Shown one piece after another: positions 42,675 through 50,956 of a stretch of DNA of 64,000 nt (the first letter of the stretch is position 1; every line of letters starts with the position of its first letter). Source of the DNA: Catellatospora citrea (GTDB lineage: Bacteria; Actinomycetota; Actinomycetes; Mycobacteriales; Micromonosporaceae). The stretch lies in assembly GCF_003610235.1 (NCBI RefSeq), contig NZ_RAPR01000001.1:992001-1056000 (forward strand), written 5' to 3'. The notes below the pieces were generated by a model that was not told the DNA's origin, did no database searches, and worked only from the letters and a program-made list of their open reading frames with translations. Both the position numbers and the translations under genes were made by a program.

Positions 42675-44576
42675 TCAGGTGGTGGGCAGCCAGACCCGCA
42701 TGGTGGAGGGTCCGCTGCGTGCCCAGCGGTGGTACGGGACCAGCGGCACGTCCCGGGTGGTGCGCTGACCGACGGGCCCCGCGTCGGCGTAGGGCCACTG
42801 CCGTTCGGGCAGCTCCTCGGTCAGCCCGCGGACCGTCACACCGCCGTCGGCGGCCGGGTCGGTGCCCGCGTCGACCCGCAGGCTGTCCAGGTCGAGCGCG
42901 CCGCCGACCGACTCCGCGCACAGCACGACCGGCCCCTGCTCCACCGCCACGCAGCCGCGGACCGCGTCGATGCGCGGGTCGGGGCGGGTGAACCGGGGCC
43001 GCATCGGCAGCGCGAGCACGATCCGGTCGCCGACGGCGAAGTCCCGCCGCAGCAGCGCCCGGTCTCCCGACACCGGCTGCGGCTGCCCGTTGACGGTGAC
43101 GGTCGCGCCCGCCGCCCACGAGGGCAGCCGCAGCGCGAGCGTCCACGGGCCGGGCTCGGCCGCGGTCACCTCGATGCCGACCGTGCCCTCGTCGGGGTAG
43201 CCGGTGCGCATCCGCAGCCCGACCCGCCGCCCGTCGGCCAGGGTCGTGTCGATGTCCGCGTCGGCGTACTGGTGCACGCGCAACCCGTCGTCGTCGGCCG
43301 AGGCCACGTACGTGGACAGGCTGGCCAGCATCCGGGCGGTGTTGGCCAGGCAGCAGGAGACCTCGAACCACGGCGCGCGGGGGCCGCCGCCGAAGCCGAG
43401 CTGCTCCACGTCACCGGGCAGCACCGGGGTCAGCGACCGCTGGTGCAGCGTGTGGGCGTAGAAGAAGGACCGGCCGTCGTCGCCGATCGCGGTGGCCACG
43501 ACGTTGTACAGGATGCGTTCGATGACGTCGGCGTAGCGCTCCTGGCCGGTGGCCAGCATCAACCGCCACGCCACCATGATCGCCGCGATGCCGGCGCAGG
43601 TCTCCGAGTACGCCCGGTCGGCGGGCAGCACGAAGTCGTCGCTGAACGCCTCGTCGAGGTGCCGCGAGCCCATGCCGCCGGTCAGGTAGGTGCGCCGGGC
43701 CAGGGTCCGGTCGAACTGCGCCGCGACCGTCTCCAACAGCTCGTCGTCACCGGTCTCCACGGCCAGGTCCACGACGCCCGCGGCGAGGTAGAGCGCCCGC
43801 ACCGCGTGGCCGCGCAGCACCTTCGCCTCGCGCACCGGGATGTCGTCGCTGAAGTAGGCCCAGCCGAACTCGTGCCGCGGCAGGGTGCGCCGGCCGCGCC
43901 GAGCCACGAACAGCGCCGCCTGGTCCAGGTAGCGCTGCTCCCCCGTCGCCCGGAAGAGCTCGACCAGCCCCGGCTCGATCTCCGGGTGCCCGCAGACCGC
44001 GTCGCGGCCGGTCGGCCCGAACTCCTCGCACACGTGGTCGGCGACCCGCCGGGCCACGTTGAGCAGTGCGTCGTCGCCGCTGGTACGCGCCCGCGCCACC
44101 GACGCCTGCAGCAGGTGCCCGGCGCAGTAGAGCTCGTGCCCCCAGGCCAGGTCGCCGTAGCGGGCGCGCTGGCCGGACCGGCCGAACGCGGTGTGCAGGT
44201 AGCCGTCGTCGGCCTGTGCGCTCGCGATCATCGCGGTCAGCTCGGTGATCTCGGCGTCGCGGGCCGGGTCGGCCTGCCGGCCGGTCTCCCACGACATCGC
44301 CTCGATCAGCTTGTACACCTCGGAGTCGGAGAACTCGCGACCGCGCCGCTCGGCGCTGCCGTGGCCCACTTCAGCGGTGAAGTTGCCGGTCCAGCCGAGC
44401 TTGTCCATCCATTCGCGACCGTGGTCGAGCGTCGCCCGCCCGTTGGTCGCCTGCCGCTGCGCCCAGAAGCCCCCCGTGATCCGAACCTCGCTCAGGCCCA
44501 GCGGTCGCAGGACTCCTCGCGACGGCACCACGGGCCGACCTCCGGTGAGGTCGGCGGTTCGCGCCGCCACCGTCAT
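42675..44576 (-). CDS. GH127 beta-L-arabinofuranosidase (DUF1680)
   Basis: The protein is 633 residues from ATG 44576, preceded by GGAGG. It matches GH127 throughout: RPLGLSEVRITGGFWAQRQA at the N-terminus, an (alpha/alpha)6 barrel, and a C-terminal beta domain. Catalytic zinc-binding positions of the family appear as YSETCAGIAA (Glu and Cys, near 320) and EVSCCLANTARML (Cys-Cys, near 395). The enzyme removes non-reducing L-arabinofuranose residues in beta linkage. No signal peptide is visible, so it acts in the cytoplasm on imported sugars. It leads the operon and is divergent from the LacI regulator. Confidence 0.93.
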   Translation of the reverse strand: MTVAARTADLTGGRPVVPSRGVLRPLGLSEVRITGGFWAQRQATNGRATLDHGREWMDKLGWTGNFTAEVGHGSAERRGREFSDSEVYKLIEAMSWETGRQADPARDAEITELTAMIASAQADDGYLHTAFGRSGQRARYGDLAWGHELYCAGHLLQASVARARTSGDDALLNVARRVADHVCEEFGPTGRDAVCGHPEIEPGLVELFRATGEQRYLDQAALFVARRGRRTLPRHEFGWAYFSDDIPVREAKVLRGHAVRALYLAAGVVDLAVETGDDELLETVAAQFDRTLARRTYLTGGMGSRHLDEAFSDDFVLPADRAYSETCAGIAAIMVAWRLMLATGQERYADVIERILYNVVATAIGDDGRSFFYAHTLHQRSLTPVLPGDVEQLGFGGGPRAPWFEVSCCLANTARMLASLSTYVASADDDGLRVHQYADADIDTTLADGRRVGLRMRTGYPDEGTVGIEVTAAEPGPWTLALRLPSWAAGATVTVNGQPQPVSGDRALLRRDFAVGDRIVLALPMRPRFTRPDPRIDAVRGCVAVEQGPVVLCAESVGGALDLDSLRVDAGTDPAADGGVTVRGLTEELPERQWPYADAGPVGQRTTRDVPLVPYHRWARSGPSTMRVWLPTT

Positions 44577-44596
44577 CTCCGCCTCCAACAACTCTC

Positions 44597-44651
44597 GTGA
44601 CCGCGGTCACTTCCGCGTTGGAGCAACCATGAATCCCGAAAACCTTTTCGG
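44597..44651. promoter_or_regulatory. Palindromes in the LacI-GH127 divergent promoter region
   Basis: Two perfect inverted repeats lie between the divergent genes: GTGACCGCGGTCAC (44597-44610) and CCGAAAACCTTTTCGG (44636-44651). Either may be the operator for the adjacent LacI regulator, though neither shows the classical central CG of many LacI sites. The remaining 44652-44759 is AT-richer and likely holds the promoters. Confidence 0.45.
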
Positions 44652-44759
44652 CAAGATGGTCGTCGTGTTACATCTCGATAACGTGGACGGGGCTATACAC
44701 AGCAACGCTCGCGTGGTTAAGCTCCGACACGTTGTCGAAAAACGAGCGAAAGGCTTTCC

Positions 44760-45788
44760 GTGGGCAGGCGGCGATCGACGTCGGTGACACTCACCGACGT
44801 GGCACGGCTGGCGGGGGTGTCCGTGGCGACCGCCTCCAAGGCACTCAACGCGCGCGGCGAGGTCGCGCCCGACACCCGGCTGCGCGTGCTGCAGGCCGCC
44901 AACCAGCTCAGCTTCCAGCCCAACGTGCTGGCCCGCGGGCTCATCTCCGGCCGCACCCGCACCATCGGCCTGCTCACCGACGAACTCGGCGGCCGCTTCT
45001 CGATCCCCATCCTGCTCGGCGCCGAAAACGCTCTCGGCAACGAGCAGATGTCGGTGCTGCTGTGCGACGCCCGCGGCGACGCCATCCGCCGCCAGCACTA
45101 CATCCGCACCCTGCTCGCGCGGCAGGTCGACGGGTTCATCATCCTCGGCGACAGCAACGACCTGCGCCCCTCGCTCAGCCGCGACATCCCGGTCCCGGTC
45201 GTGTACGTGTACGGCCAGTCCACCGACCCCGCCGACCTGAGCGTGCTCGCCGACGACGAGGGCGGCGGCCGGCTCGCCATGGAACACCTGATCAGCCTGC
45301 GGCGGCGCAACATCGCCCACATCACCGGCCCGCAGAGCTACCGCGCCGCCCGCGACCGCGTCACCGGCCTGCAGGCCGTGCTCGCCGAGTCCGGATTGGA
45401 ACTGGTCGGCGGCGAGCCGCTGTACGGCGAATGGTCCCAGCGCTGGGGCCGCCACGCCGCCCGCATGCTGATCACCGCCCACCCGGAGATCGACGCGATC
45501 TTCTGCGGCAACGACCAGATCGCGGCCGGGGCCGCGCAGGCGTTGCAGGAGCACGGCTGCCGGATCCCCGACGACGTCGCCATCATCGGCTACGACAACT
45601 GGGAGGAGATGGCCGCCGACTGCCGGCCCCCGCTGACCACGGTCGACCTCAACCTCGAACAGCTCGGCGCGACGGCGGTCATGCACCTGTTCGCCGCCCT
45701 CGACGGCACCCCGTCCTCCGGCGTCATCCGCCAGCCCTGCCGCCTCGTCGTCCGCGAATCCACCGGCCCACTCCCCCAGCAGGGCTGA
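44760..45788 (+). CDS. LacI-family transcriptional repressor of the arabinoside locus
   Basis: The protein is 342 residues from GTG 44760. Residues 9-60 form the LacI HTH and hinge (VTLTDVARLAGVSVATASKA, with QPNVLARGL in the hinge helix). The rest is a periplasmic-binding-like sugar domain (IGLLTDELGGRF, DAIFCGNDQIAAG, IIGYDNWEEMAADCRPPLTT). It is divergent from GH127 and the ABC operon, which it probably represses until an arabinose-type sugar binds. Confidence 0.93.
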   Translation: MGRRRSTSVTLTDVARLAGVSVATASKALNARGEVAPDTRLRVLQAANQLSFQPNVLARGLISGRTRTIGLLTDELGGRFSIPILLGAENALGNEQMSVLLCDARGDAIRRQHYIRTLLARQVDGFIILGDSNDLRPSLSRDIPVPVVYVYGQSTDPADLSVLADDEGGGRLAMEHLISLRRRNIAHITGPQSYRAARDRVTGLQAVLAESGLELVGGEPLYGEWSQRWGRHAARMLITAHPEIDAIFCGNDQIAAGAAQALQEHGCRIPDDVAIIGYDNWEEMAADCRPPLTTVDLNLEQLGATAVMHLFAALDGTPSSGVIRQPCRLVVRESTGPLPQQG

Positions 45789-45809
45789 CGCACCGCCGGC
45801 TGCCCTCGC

Positions 45810-45863
45810 CTGGATCTAGATGAGTTGTGGTCGCTTGAACGACCACAACTCATCTAGATCCAG
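45810..45863. terminator. Very long perfect hairpin between the LacI and zinc-ribbon genes
   Basis: The arm 45810-45833 (starting CTGGATCTAGATGAGTTGTG) pairs perfectly over 24 bp with 45840-45863, with a 6-base loop. It follows LacI by 22 bases. It is longer and less GC-rich than the other terminators here, and may be a repeated genomic element serving as terminator. Confidence 0.7.
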
Positions 45864-45920
45864 AGGCCCGTGCCGCGTGCGGCGGCGAGCAACGGACATG
45901 GATGTCGTACGGTCGGAGGC

Positions 45921-46301
45921 ATGGCGACTGAGCAGCCGAAGGACATCCTGGGCGAGATCAACGGGTTCGTGGCGCGGATTCACGCGCTCGATCCGCACGC
46001 GCCCGCGGGCACGGAGCTGACGGTGCGGGTCGACGGTCGCGAGTCCCGCCTCATGCTGAGCGAGCCGGTCGTCCAGGCGCTCAGGCTGGCGCTGCAGGAC
46101 TACCACGACCCCCGTGACCAGGGATACTGCGACCACTGCGGCGGTCCGCGGCTCGACGAGAACTTCCAGTGCCGCGACTGCGGCGGCCTCAACGGCGTGT
46201 TCGGGCAGATGCTCGCCGAGCGCGCATTCGGCTACACCGAGCCCGAATCACTCCCGCCGGCACCCGACAGTGCGGGCCGGCACGCGCGGCACGAGTCCTG
46301 A
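45921..46301 (+). CDS. Small protein with a zinc-ribbon motif, function unknown
   Basis: The protein is 126 residues from ATG 45921, preceded by GGAGG. A helical first half (EINGFVARIHALDPHAP, VDGRESRLMLSEPVVQALRL) is followed by CDHCGGPRLDENFQCRDCGG, two Cys-x2-Cys knuckles forming a zinc ribbon. The C-terminus is disordered and polar. No family is recognised. It ends 8 bases before the convergent serine hydrolase gene. Confidence 0.7.
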   Translation: MATEQPKDILGEINGFVARIHALDPHAPAGTELTVRVDGRESRLMLSEPVVQALRLALQDYHDPRDQGYCDHCGGPRLDENFQCRDCGGLNGVFGQMLAERAFGYTEPESLPPAPDSAGRHARHES

Positions 46302-46309
46302 CCGCCGTC

Positions 46310-47644
46310 TCAGCGGGTAGGAGTGGGAGCGGGCACCAGGTTCAGGCCGTAGATCTCGTCGAGGACGATCGGGAGCAGGGACTGCGCGGTGGTCTTGCCC
46401 TCGGGTGAGACGGTCAGGTTCGTCCAGATCACCAGCGTCACGTCGTTGTCGACGTCGTGGCCCATGAACGAGTTGAAGCCGGGCAGCTCGCCGCCGTGGT
46501 AGTACATCGCGGCGTTCGGCGCGAACCGCTGGTAGGAGATGCCGTACCCGTACTGCTGGCCGTTGGGTGCGGCCGGGTCCTCGGCCTGCAGGCTGTCGCG
46601 CCACTGCTGCTGGAAGTCGGCGTTCAGGACCTTGCCCGAGACCAGCGCGTCGATCCAGGTGGCCAGGTCGTCGGCGGTCGAGACGGCGCCGCCGGCCGCG
46701 GTCGCGTAGGACGGGTTCTGGTTCGTGTAGTCGATGGGCTTGAGCGTCCCGGCGCGGATGGCGGCCTGCATGTCGGCCGGGTACGGATCGTCGACCAGGG
46801 CGAACGCGGTCCCGCCGTACATGTAGCCGTGCGAGAACGGTTGCGGGAGCGTGTCGTCGGTGGCGGCGGGCAGGGACGTCTGCCGCAGGCCGAGCGGGCC
46901 GTACAGCCGGTCGGTGAACTGCTCGGTGAGCGGCCGTCCGCCCACCTTCTCGGCGACCAGGCCCAGCAGCGCGTAGTTGGTGTTGCTGTACTCGTAGTCG
47001 GTGTTCGGCGCGAAGTTCGGCGGCCGCTTGAACGCGATGTCCAGCACCTCCTGCGGGGTCCAGACCTTCGCCAGATCGGCGTCCATGGCCGCGGCCATCT
47101 CCGGTGCGCCCGTGTAGCCGTAGAGCCCGCTGCGCATCTTCAGCAGGTCGGCGAGGGTGATGTTCGCGCCGTTGGGCACGCCCGGCACGTACTTCGACAC
47201 CGGGTCGGTGAACTTCAGCTTGCCGTCCTGGGCGAGCAGGACGATCAGCGCGGCCGTCATGGTCTTGGTGTTCGAGGCGATCCGGAAGTGCGTGTCGCCG
47301 GCCGGCGGTGTCTGCGCGCCCAGCTCAGTGGTGCCGACGACCGCGCGATAGGTCCCCTGCGGCGTACGCACCAGGACCAGTGCCCCGGGCACCATCATCT
47401 GGTTGGCGGCCGTCTCCACCGCGGCCTGAAGTGCGGCCTGGTCGATGGGCAGTCGCCCGGGCACGGAACCCGCGCCGGGCGGGACGGCAGCCGTTCTCGG
47501 GACGGTGGCTGCCACCGAGCAGCCCGCGAGAAGGAATGCGGCACAGGCCGCGAGTCCGGCGAAGCCGACGGGGCGCGTGATCCGGTGGTGAAGCTCCGCC
47601 CGACGCGCTGAGAACCCGTTCTTCGCCCAGGAGATCTTCATCAT
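46310..47644 (-). CDS. Lipoprotein serine hydrolase (beta-lactamase class C/DD-peptidase family), paralogue of 34624-35967
   Basis: The protein is 444 residues from ATG 47644. Its signal ends FLLAGC, a lipobox, whereas the paralogue has a plain signal peptide. Catalytic motifs SNTK, YSN (EYSNTNYALLG) and HGGEL are all present. A 50-residue core stretch is about 70% identical by eye to the gene at 34624. Likely substrates are cell-wall D-Ala-D-Ala or beta-lactams; esterase activity cannot be excluded. The extended upstream frame to 47908 has no ribosome site. Confidence 0.9.
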   Translation of the reverse strand: MMKISWAKNGFSARRAELHHRITRPVGFAGLAACAAFLLAGCSVAATVPRTAAVPPGAGSVPGRLPIDQAALQAAVETAANQMMVPGALVLVRTPQGTYRAVVGTTELGAQTPPAGDTHFRIASNTKTMTAALIVLLAQDGKLKFTDPVSKYVPGVPNGANITLADLLKMRSGLYGYTGAPEMAAAMDADLAKVWTPQEVLDIAFKRPPNFAPNTDYEYSNTNYALLGLVAEKVGGRPLTEQFTDRLYGPLGLRQTSLPAATDDTLPQPFSHGYMYGGTAFALVDDPYPADMQAAIRAGTLKPIDYTNQNPSYATAAGGAVSTADDLATWIDALVSGKVLNADFQQQWRDSLQAEDPAAPNGQQYGYGISYQRFAPNAAMYYHGGELPGFNSFMGHDVDNDVTLVIWTNLTVSPEGKTTAQSLLPIVLDEIYGLNLVPAPTPTR

Positions 47645-47738
47645 CGGCGTTTCACAGCCTCTGCCCGGGAGCCGAGCACCCAGCGGTGACGGCCAGGTCG
47701 AAGAATCGCAAATATCGGGCAATTTTACCAGCTTGGCT

Positions 47739-48626
47739 TCACATCGGCGGGCCGGCGTAGCGCTTGCCGTCGAGGTAGGGCCAGGGATTGGCGCGGCAGC
47801 CCTGCAGGCCGTAGGTCTGCTGCTGCATGACCGGGGCGGGTCTGCCCCGGCCGGGGCAGCGCTCGTGGTTGCGGCCGAGTTCGTGGCCGACCTCGTGGTT
47901 GATGACATACCTGCGGTACAACGCCAGCTCGACGTGGCCCTTGACGTAGTCGGGCACGGACAGCCGCCACCGGTTGAAGTTGATCACGACACGTCCAGGT
48001 AGGCGGCACGACGTGTACGAGACGCCGTCGAGCCTGGTGTCCATCCCGCCCGTGGCGCACAGCTTGCGCGTGGTCTCGCCGGTGGCCAGGTAGATCGTGA
48101 AGTCGTACGCCGAACCCGCGGGCACCCGCTGCAGGCGGCGCTGCCCGCCGATCCAGCTGCGCGGGTCGCCGAGGGTCAGGTCGACCAGCCGGGTGAACTC
48201 GGCGAGTTCGGCCCCGGCGATGTTCGTCTCGGCCGCGACACGGAACCGCCGCAGCCCGCCCGAACTGCCGAGGACACCGCCCATGCCGGTCGCGTACTGC
48301 CACGTGCCGGGTCCGGATGCCGGGAAGTCTCCGGGCAGCTGGTAGACCGGTAGCGGCGACGCCGACGGGCTCGCTGTCGCCGGAGCGGACGGCGGCGACG
48401 GCGGCGTCGTCGCACCACCCGGCGCTTGATGCGCCCCGGCGACGGCGCCGGCGGCTCCCCGGAGCAGCGCGAGCCCGACCAGCACGGCTCCGACCGCCAG
48501 GCACAGCAGCACTGTCCAGCCGCGGGGTCGGCGACGCTCGACGGGGCCTGATCGCGCCGACCGGTCCTGGCGGACCGCTGCATCGGTAGTCGTCCCGGTG
48601 AGGGCGGGCTGCGTAACGTTCGGCAC
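47739..48626 (-). CDS. DUF3152 family membrane-anchored metzincin-like protein
   Basis: The protein is 295 residues from ATG 48626. One membrane helix lies at about 38-60, followed by an Ala/Pro/Ser-rich linker and an extracytoplasmic domain. The zinc-protease-like NHEVGHELGRNHERC (HExxHxxxxxH, near 245) fits DUF3152, an actinobacterial domain with a metzincin-type motif. Several cysteines suggest disulfides. The predicted role is a secreted or surface protease; activity is not established for the family. Confidence 0.85.
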   Translation of the reverse strand: MPNVTQPALTGTTTDAAVRQDRSARSGPVERRRPRGWTVLLCLAVGAVLVGLALLRGAAGAVAGAHQAPGGATTPPSPPSAPATASPSASPLPVYQLPGDFPASGPGTWQYATGMGGVLGSSGGLRRFRVAAETNIAGAELAEFTRLVDLTLGDPRSWIGGQRRLQRVPAGSAYDFTIYLATGETTRKLCATGGMDTRLDGVSYTSCRLPGRVVINFNRWRLSVPDYVKGHVELALYRRYVINHEVGHELGRNHERCPGRGRPAPVMQQQTYGLQGCRANPWPYLDGKRYAGPPM

Positions 48627-48734
48627 CGGGGGACGGTAGGCAGCGGGCGATCAAGAACTTGTGAAAAAACAGTGCGTCCGCCGTGCCGTCTCGACGGACC
48701 GCGCGCACGCGCGATCGGCGGTAGGTTCGTGGCC

Positions 48735-49241
48735 ATGCTGTCGCCCGCCTCCCCACGGCTTCGGGCCGGTGTGCGTGCCCTCGTGCTGGACGAGCAGGAC
48801 CGGGTGCTGCTGTGCCGGTTCGCCTTCGGCAATCCGGAAGGCCCGCTGGTGGTCTGGGGCACTCCGGGCGGCGGTGTCGAGCCCGGTGAGACCCTGCTGG
48901 CCGCGCTGCGGCGCGAGCTCGCCGAGGAGATCGGGCTGGCCCTGCCCGCCGACCCGCCACACGTGTGGCATCAGGAGGTGGTCCGGCCCGGCCACTTCGA
49001 CGGCTACGACGGCGTCCTCAACGACATCTTCCTGGTACGCACGACGTCGTTCGCGCCGCGCGGCGCGTGGACCGACGACGAGCTCGCCGGGGAGCACATC
49101 ACCGGTTTCCGCTGGTGGACGCAGCAGGAACTCGCGCAGTACCGGGGCACCGACGTGTTCGCGCCACGGGCTCTGCCCGCCGCGCTGGCCGCACTGCTGG
49201 CGGAGGGTACGCCTCGGCAGCCCACACCGATGGGGCTCTGA
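48735..49241 (+). CDS. NUDIX hydrolase
   Basis: The protein is 168 residues from ATG 48735 (GTG 48729 is an alternative). The NUDIX box is complete: GGGVEPGETLLAALRRELAE then EIGL, with the metal-binding REUxEE. It hydrolyses a nucleoside diphosphate linked to another moiety; the substrate cannot be told. RALVLDEQDRVLLCRFAFGN at the start and a C-terminal WWTQQELAQY are typical. It is convergent with the sensor kinase gene at a 6-base gap. Confidence 0.9.
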   Translation: MLSPASPRLRAGVRALVLDEQDRVLLCRFAFGNPEGPLVVWGTPGGGVEPGETLLAALRRELAEEIGLALPADPPHVWHQEVVRPGHFDGYDGVLNDIFLVRTTSFAPRGAWTDDELAGEHITGFRWWTQQELAQYRGTDVFAPRALPAALAALLAEGTPRQPTPMGL

Positions 49242-49247
49242 CCGGCA

Positions 49248-50888
49248 TCAGGCGGCGGGCAGCCGGATGGTGAAGGTCGTGCCGACGCCCAGCACGCTGA
49301 CGACGTCGATGGTCCCGCCGTGGTCGGCGACGATCTGCCGCGCGATGGACAGGCCGAGGCCGGAGCCGGTGGTGCCCTGCCCCGCCCGGCCGCGGGCGCG
49401 GTCGGCCCGCCACAGCCGGTCGAACAGGAACGGCAGGTCCGCCTCGGCGATACCGCTGCCGGTGTCGGCGACGCGCACGACGTGCCGGTCCCCGTCGGCG
49501 GCGACGGTGAGGGTGATCGTGCCGCCGGCCGCGGTGGCGGCGAGCGCGTTGCGGACGAGGTTGCCGATCACCTGGCGCAGCCGGTCGGGATCCGCGTGCA
49601 CCCAACGCGGGCCGGTGCTCTCGACCGTCAGGGTCACCCCGGACGCGTGGGCGAGCGCGGCGTGCGCCGTCTTGCAGGTGGCGACGAGTTCACCCAGGTC
49701 GAGCCGGGTCTGCTGGTAGGTCAGCGCGCCCGCCTCGGCCAGCGCGAGGTCCTGCAGGTCGTCGACGATGCGCTGCTGCAGCACGGCCTCGTCGTGCAGC
49801 GATTCGAACAGCTCCGGGCTCGGCGGGAGCACGCCGTCCTTGAGCGCCTCCAGGTAACCGCGCAGGTTCGCCAAGGGTGTGCGCAGCTCGTGCGCCACGT
49901 CGGAGATCATGCGGCGTTGCAGTTCCTCGCTGCGCTGCAGGGAGTCGGCCATGCGGTTGAACGAGCGGGCCAGCCCGGCGAGCTCGTCGTGGCCGCGCAC
50001 CGGCACACGTTCGGTGAGCCTGCCGTCGCCGACCTGGGCGGAGGCCGCGGTCAGCGCGCCTATGGGACGCAGCACCCGGCGGCTGAGCAGCCACGACGCA
50101 CCGACCGCGGTGAGCGCGACGACGACGGCGGTCAGCACGATGGACTTCACCGGCAGGCGGGGCCGCGGCTGCTCGGCCGCACCGACGTACACCCGCATCT
50201 GCGCGGGCGCGTACGCGCCGACGGCCCGCGAGAACGCGTCCTGCAGGCACGGGACGGTCTGGCCGGATCGGTTCGCGTCGCAGGCCTGCAGTTCGTGCTC
50301 GAACGCCGGATCGCGGTCCAGGGTGACCTGGGCGCGTGACTCGACCTCGCAGGCCTTCGATCGGGCACTGAACGCCACGGGTATCGGCACCGGGATGCCC
50401 AGCCGGTCGTCGGCCAGGCGCACCCCGATGCCCGCCTTGGCCAGGCAGGACGCCAGGTGCAGGCCGATCCGGTATTCCCACGACGCCAGCAGCACGGTCT
50501 TGGAGCCGATGGACGTGTCGTTCTTGGGCAGCGGCTGCCAGGTCGGGCGCGGGTCGACGAGCAGCGGCGGACCGGTGACGGCGCGTGCCGCGGCCCCGGC
50601 GAGCACGTCGGAGTCGGCGACGACCGCGCCGGAGACGGTGGTGACCTGGATGCGCTGGCCGGTCTGCAGGGACAGCTCGCGCACCCGCTCGGCGACGCCG
50701 TCCCAGCCGCCGCGGGTGCGGGCGAAGTCGGCCAGCCCGGTGGTGATCAGCGCCTGCTGTTCGGCGCTCGCGCTGACCGTACGGTCGAACTCGCGCGACG
50801 CCTGCTGGAGGGTGAGCCAGGCGGTCGCCGCGGTGGCCGTCACCGCGATGAACATGACCAGCGCGACGACCCGCAATCGAAAGCTCAT
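49248..50888 (-). CDS. Two-component sensor histidine kinase (BaeS-like)
   Basis: The protein is 546 residues. There is a membrane helix at about 7-27, an extracytoplasmic sensor domain of ~210 residues with four cysteines (LASCLAKAG, SKACEVE, QACDANR, PCLQDAF), a second helix near 245-262 and a HAMP linker. The dimerisation H-box is MISDVAHELRTPLANLRGYL (His near 336), and the ATPase region has N, G1 (DTGSGIAE) and G2 (GTTGSGLGLSIA) boxes. The paired sensor cysteines suggest disulfide-stabilised sensing. It is encoded downstream of the response regulator with a micro-ORF between (50885-50956). Confidence 0.94.
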   Translation of the reverse strand: MSFRLRVVALVMFIAVTATAATAWLTLQQASREFDRTVSASAEQQALITTGLADFARTRGGWDGVAERVRELSLQTGQRIQVTTVSGAVVADSDVLAGAAARAVTGPPLLVDPRPTWQPLPKNDTSIGSKTVLLASWEYRIGLHLASCLAKAGIGVRLADDRLGIPVPIPVAFSARSKACEVESRAQVTLDRDPAFEHELQACDANRSGQTVPCLQDAFSRAVGAYAPAQMRVYVGAAEQPRPRLPVKSIVLTAVVVALTAVGASWLLSRRVLRPIGALTAASAQVGDGRLTERVPVRGHDELAGLARSFNRMADSLQRSEELQRRMISDVAHELRTPLANLRGYLEALKDGVLPPSPELFESLHDEAVLQQRIVDDLQDLALAEAGALTYQQTRLDLGELVATCKTAHAALAHASGVTLTVESTGPRWVHADPDRLRQVIGNLVRNALAATAAGGTITLTVAADGDRHVVRVADTGSGIAEADLPFLFDRLWRADRARGRAGQGTTGSGLGLSIARQIVADHGGTIDVVSVLGVGTTFTIRLPAA

Positions 50889-50956
50889 GCCTTCTCCTCG
50901 CTGCGCTCGTCGGCGGCATCGTCGAGTCCGCTGATTCGCTCGCTGCGCTCGCTCAT
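50885..50956 (-). CDS. 23-codon micro-ORF (Ser-Glu-Arg rich) linking response regulator and kinase
   Basis: ATG at 50956 overlaps the response-regulator stop (ATGA), and its own TGA overlaps the kinase ATG (ATGA). The peptide is MSERSERISGLDDAADERSE then EKA. GCATGAGC occurs at both ends, so it looks like a 69-bp insert flanked by an 8-bp direct repeat that kept translational coupling. Short Ser-Glu-Arg stretches like this are, to my knowledge, common at gene ends in Micromonosporaceae. Confidence 0.55.
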   Translation of the reverse strand: MSERSERISGLDDAADERSEEKA

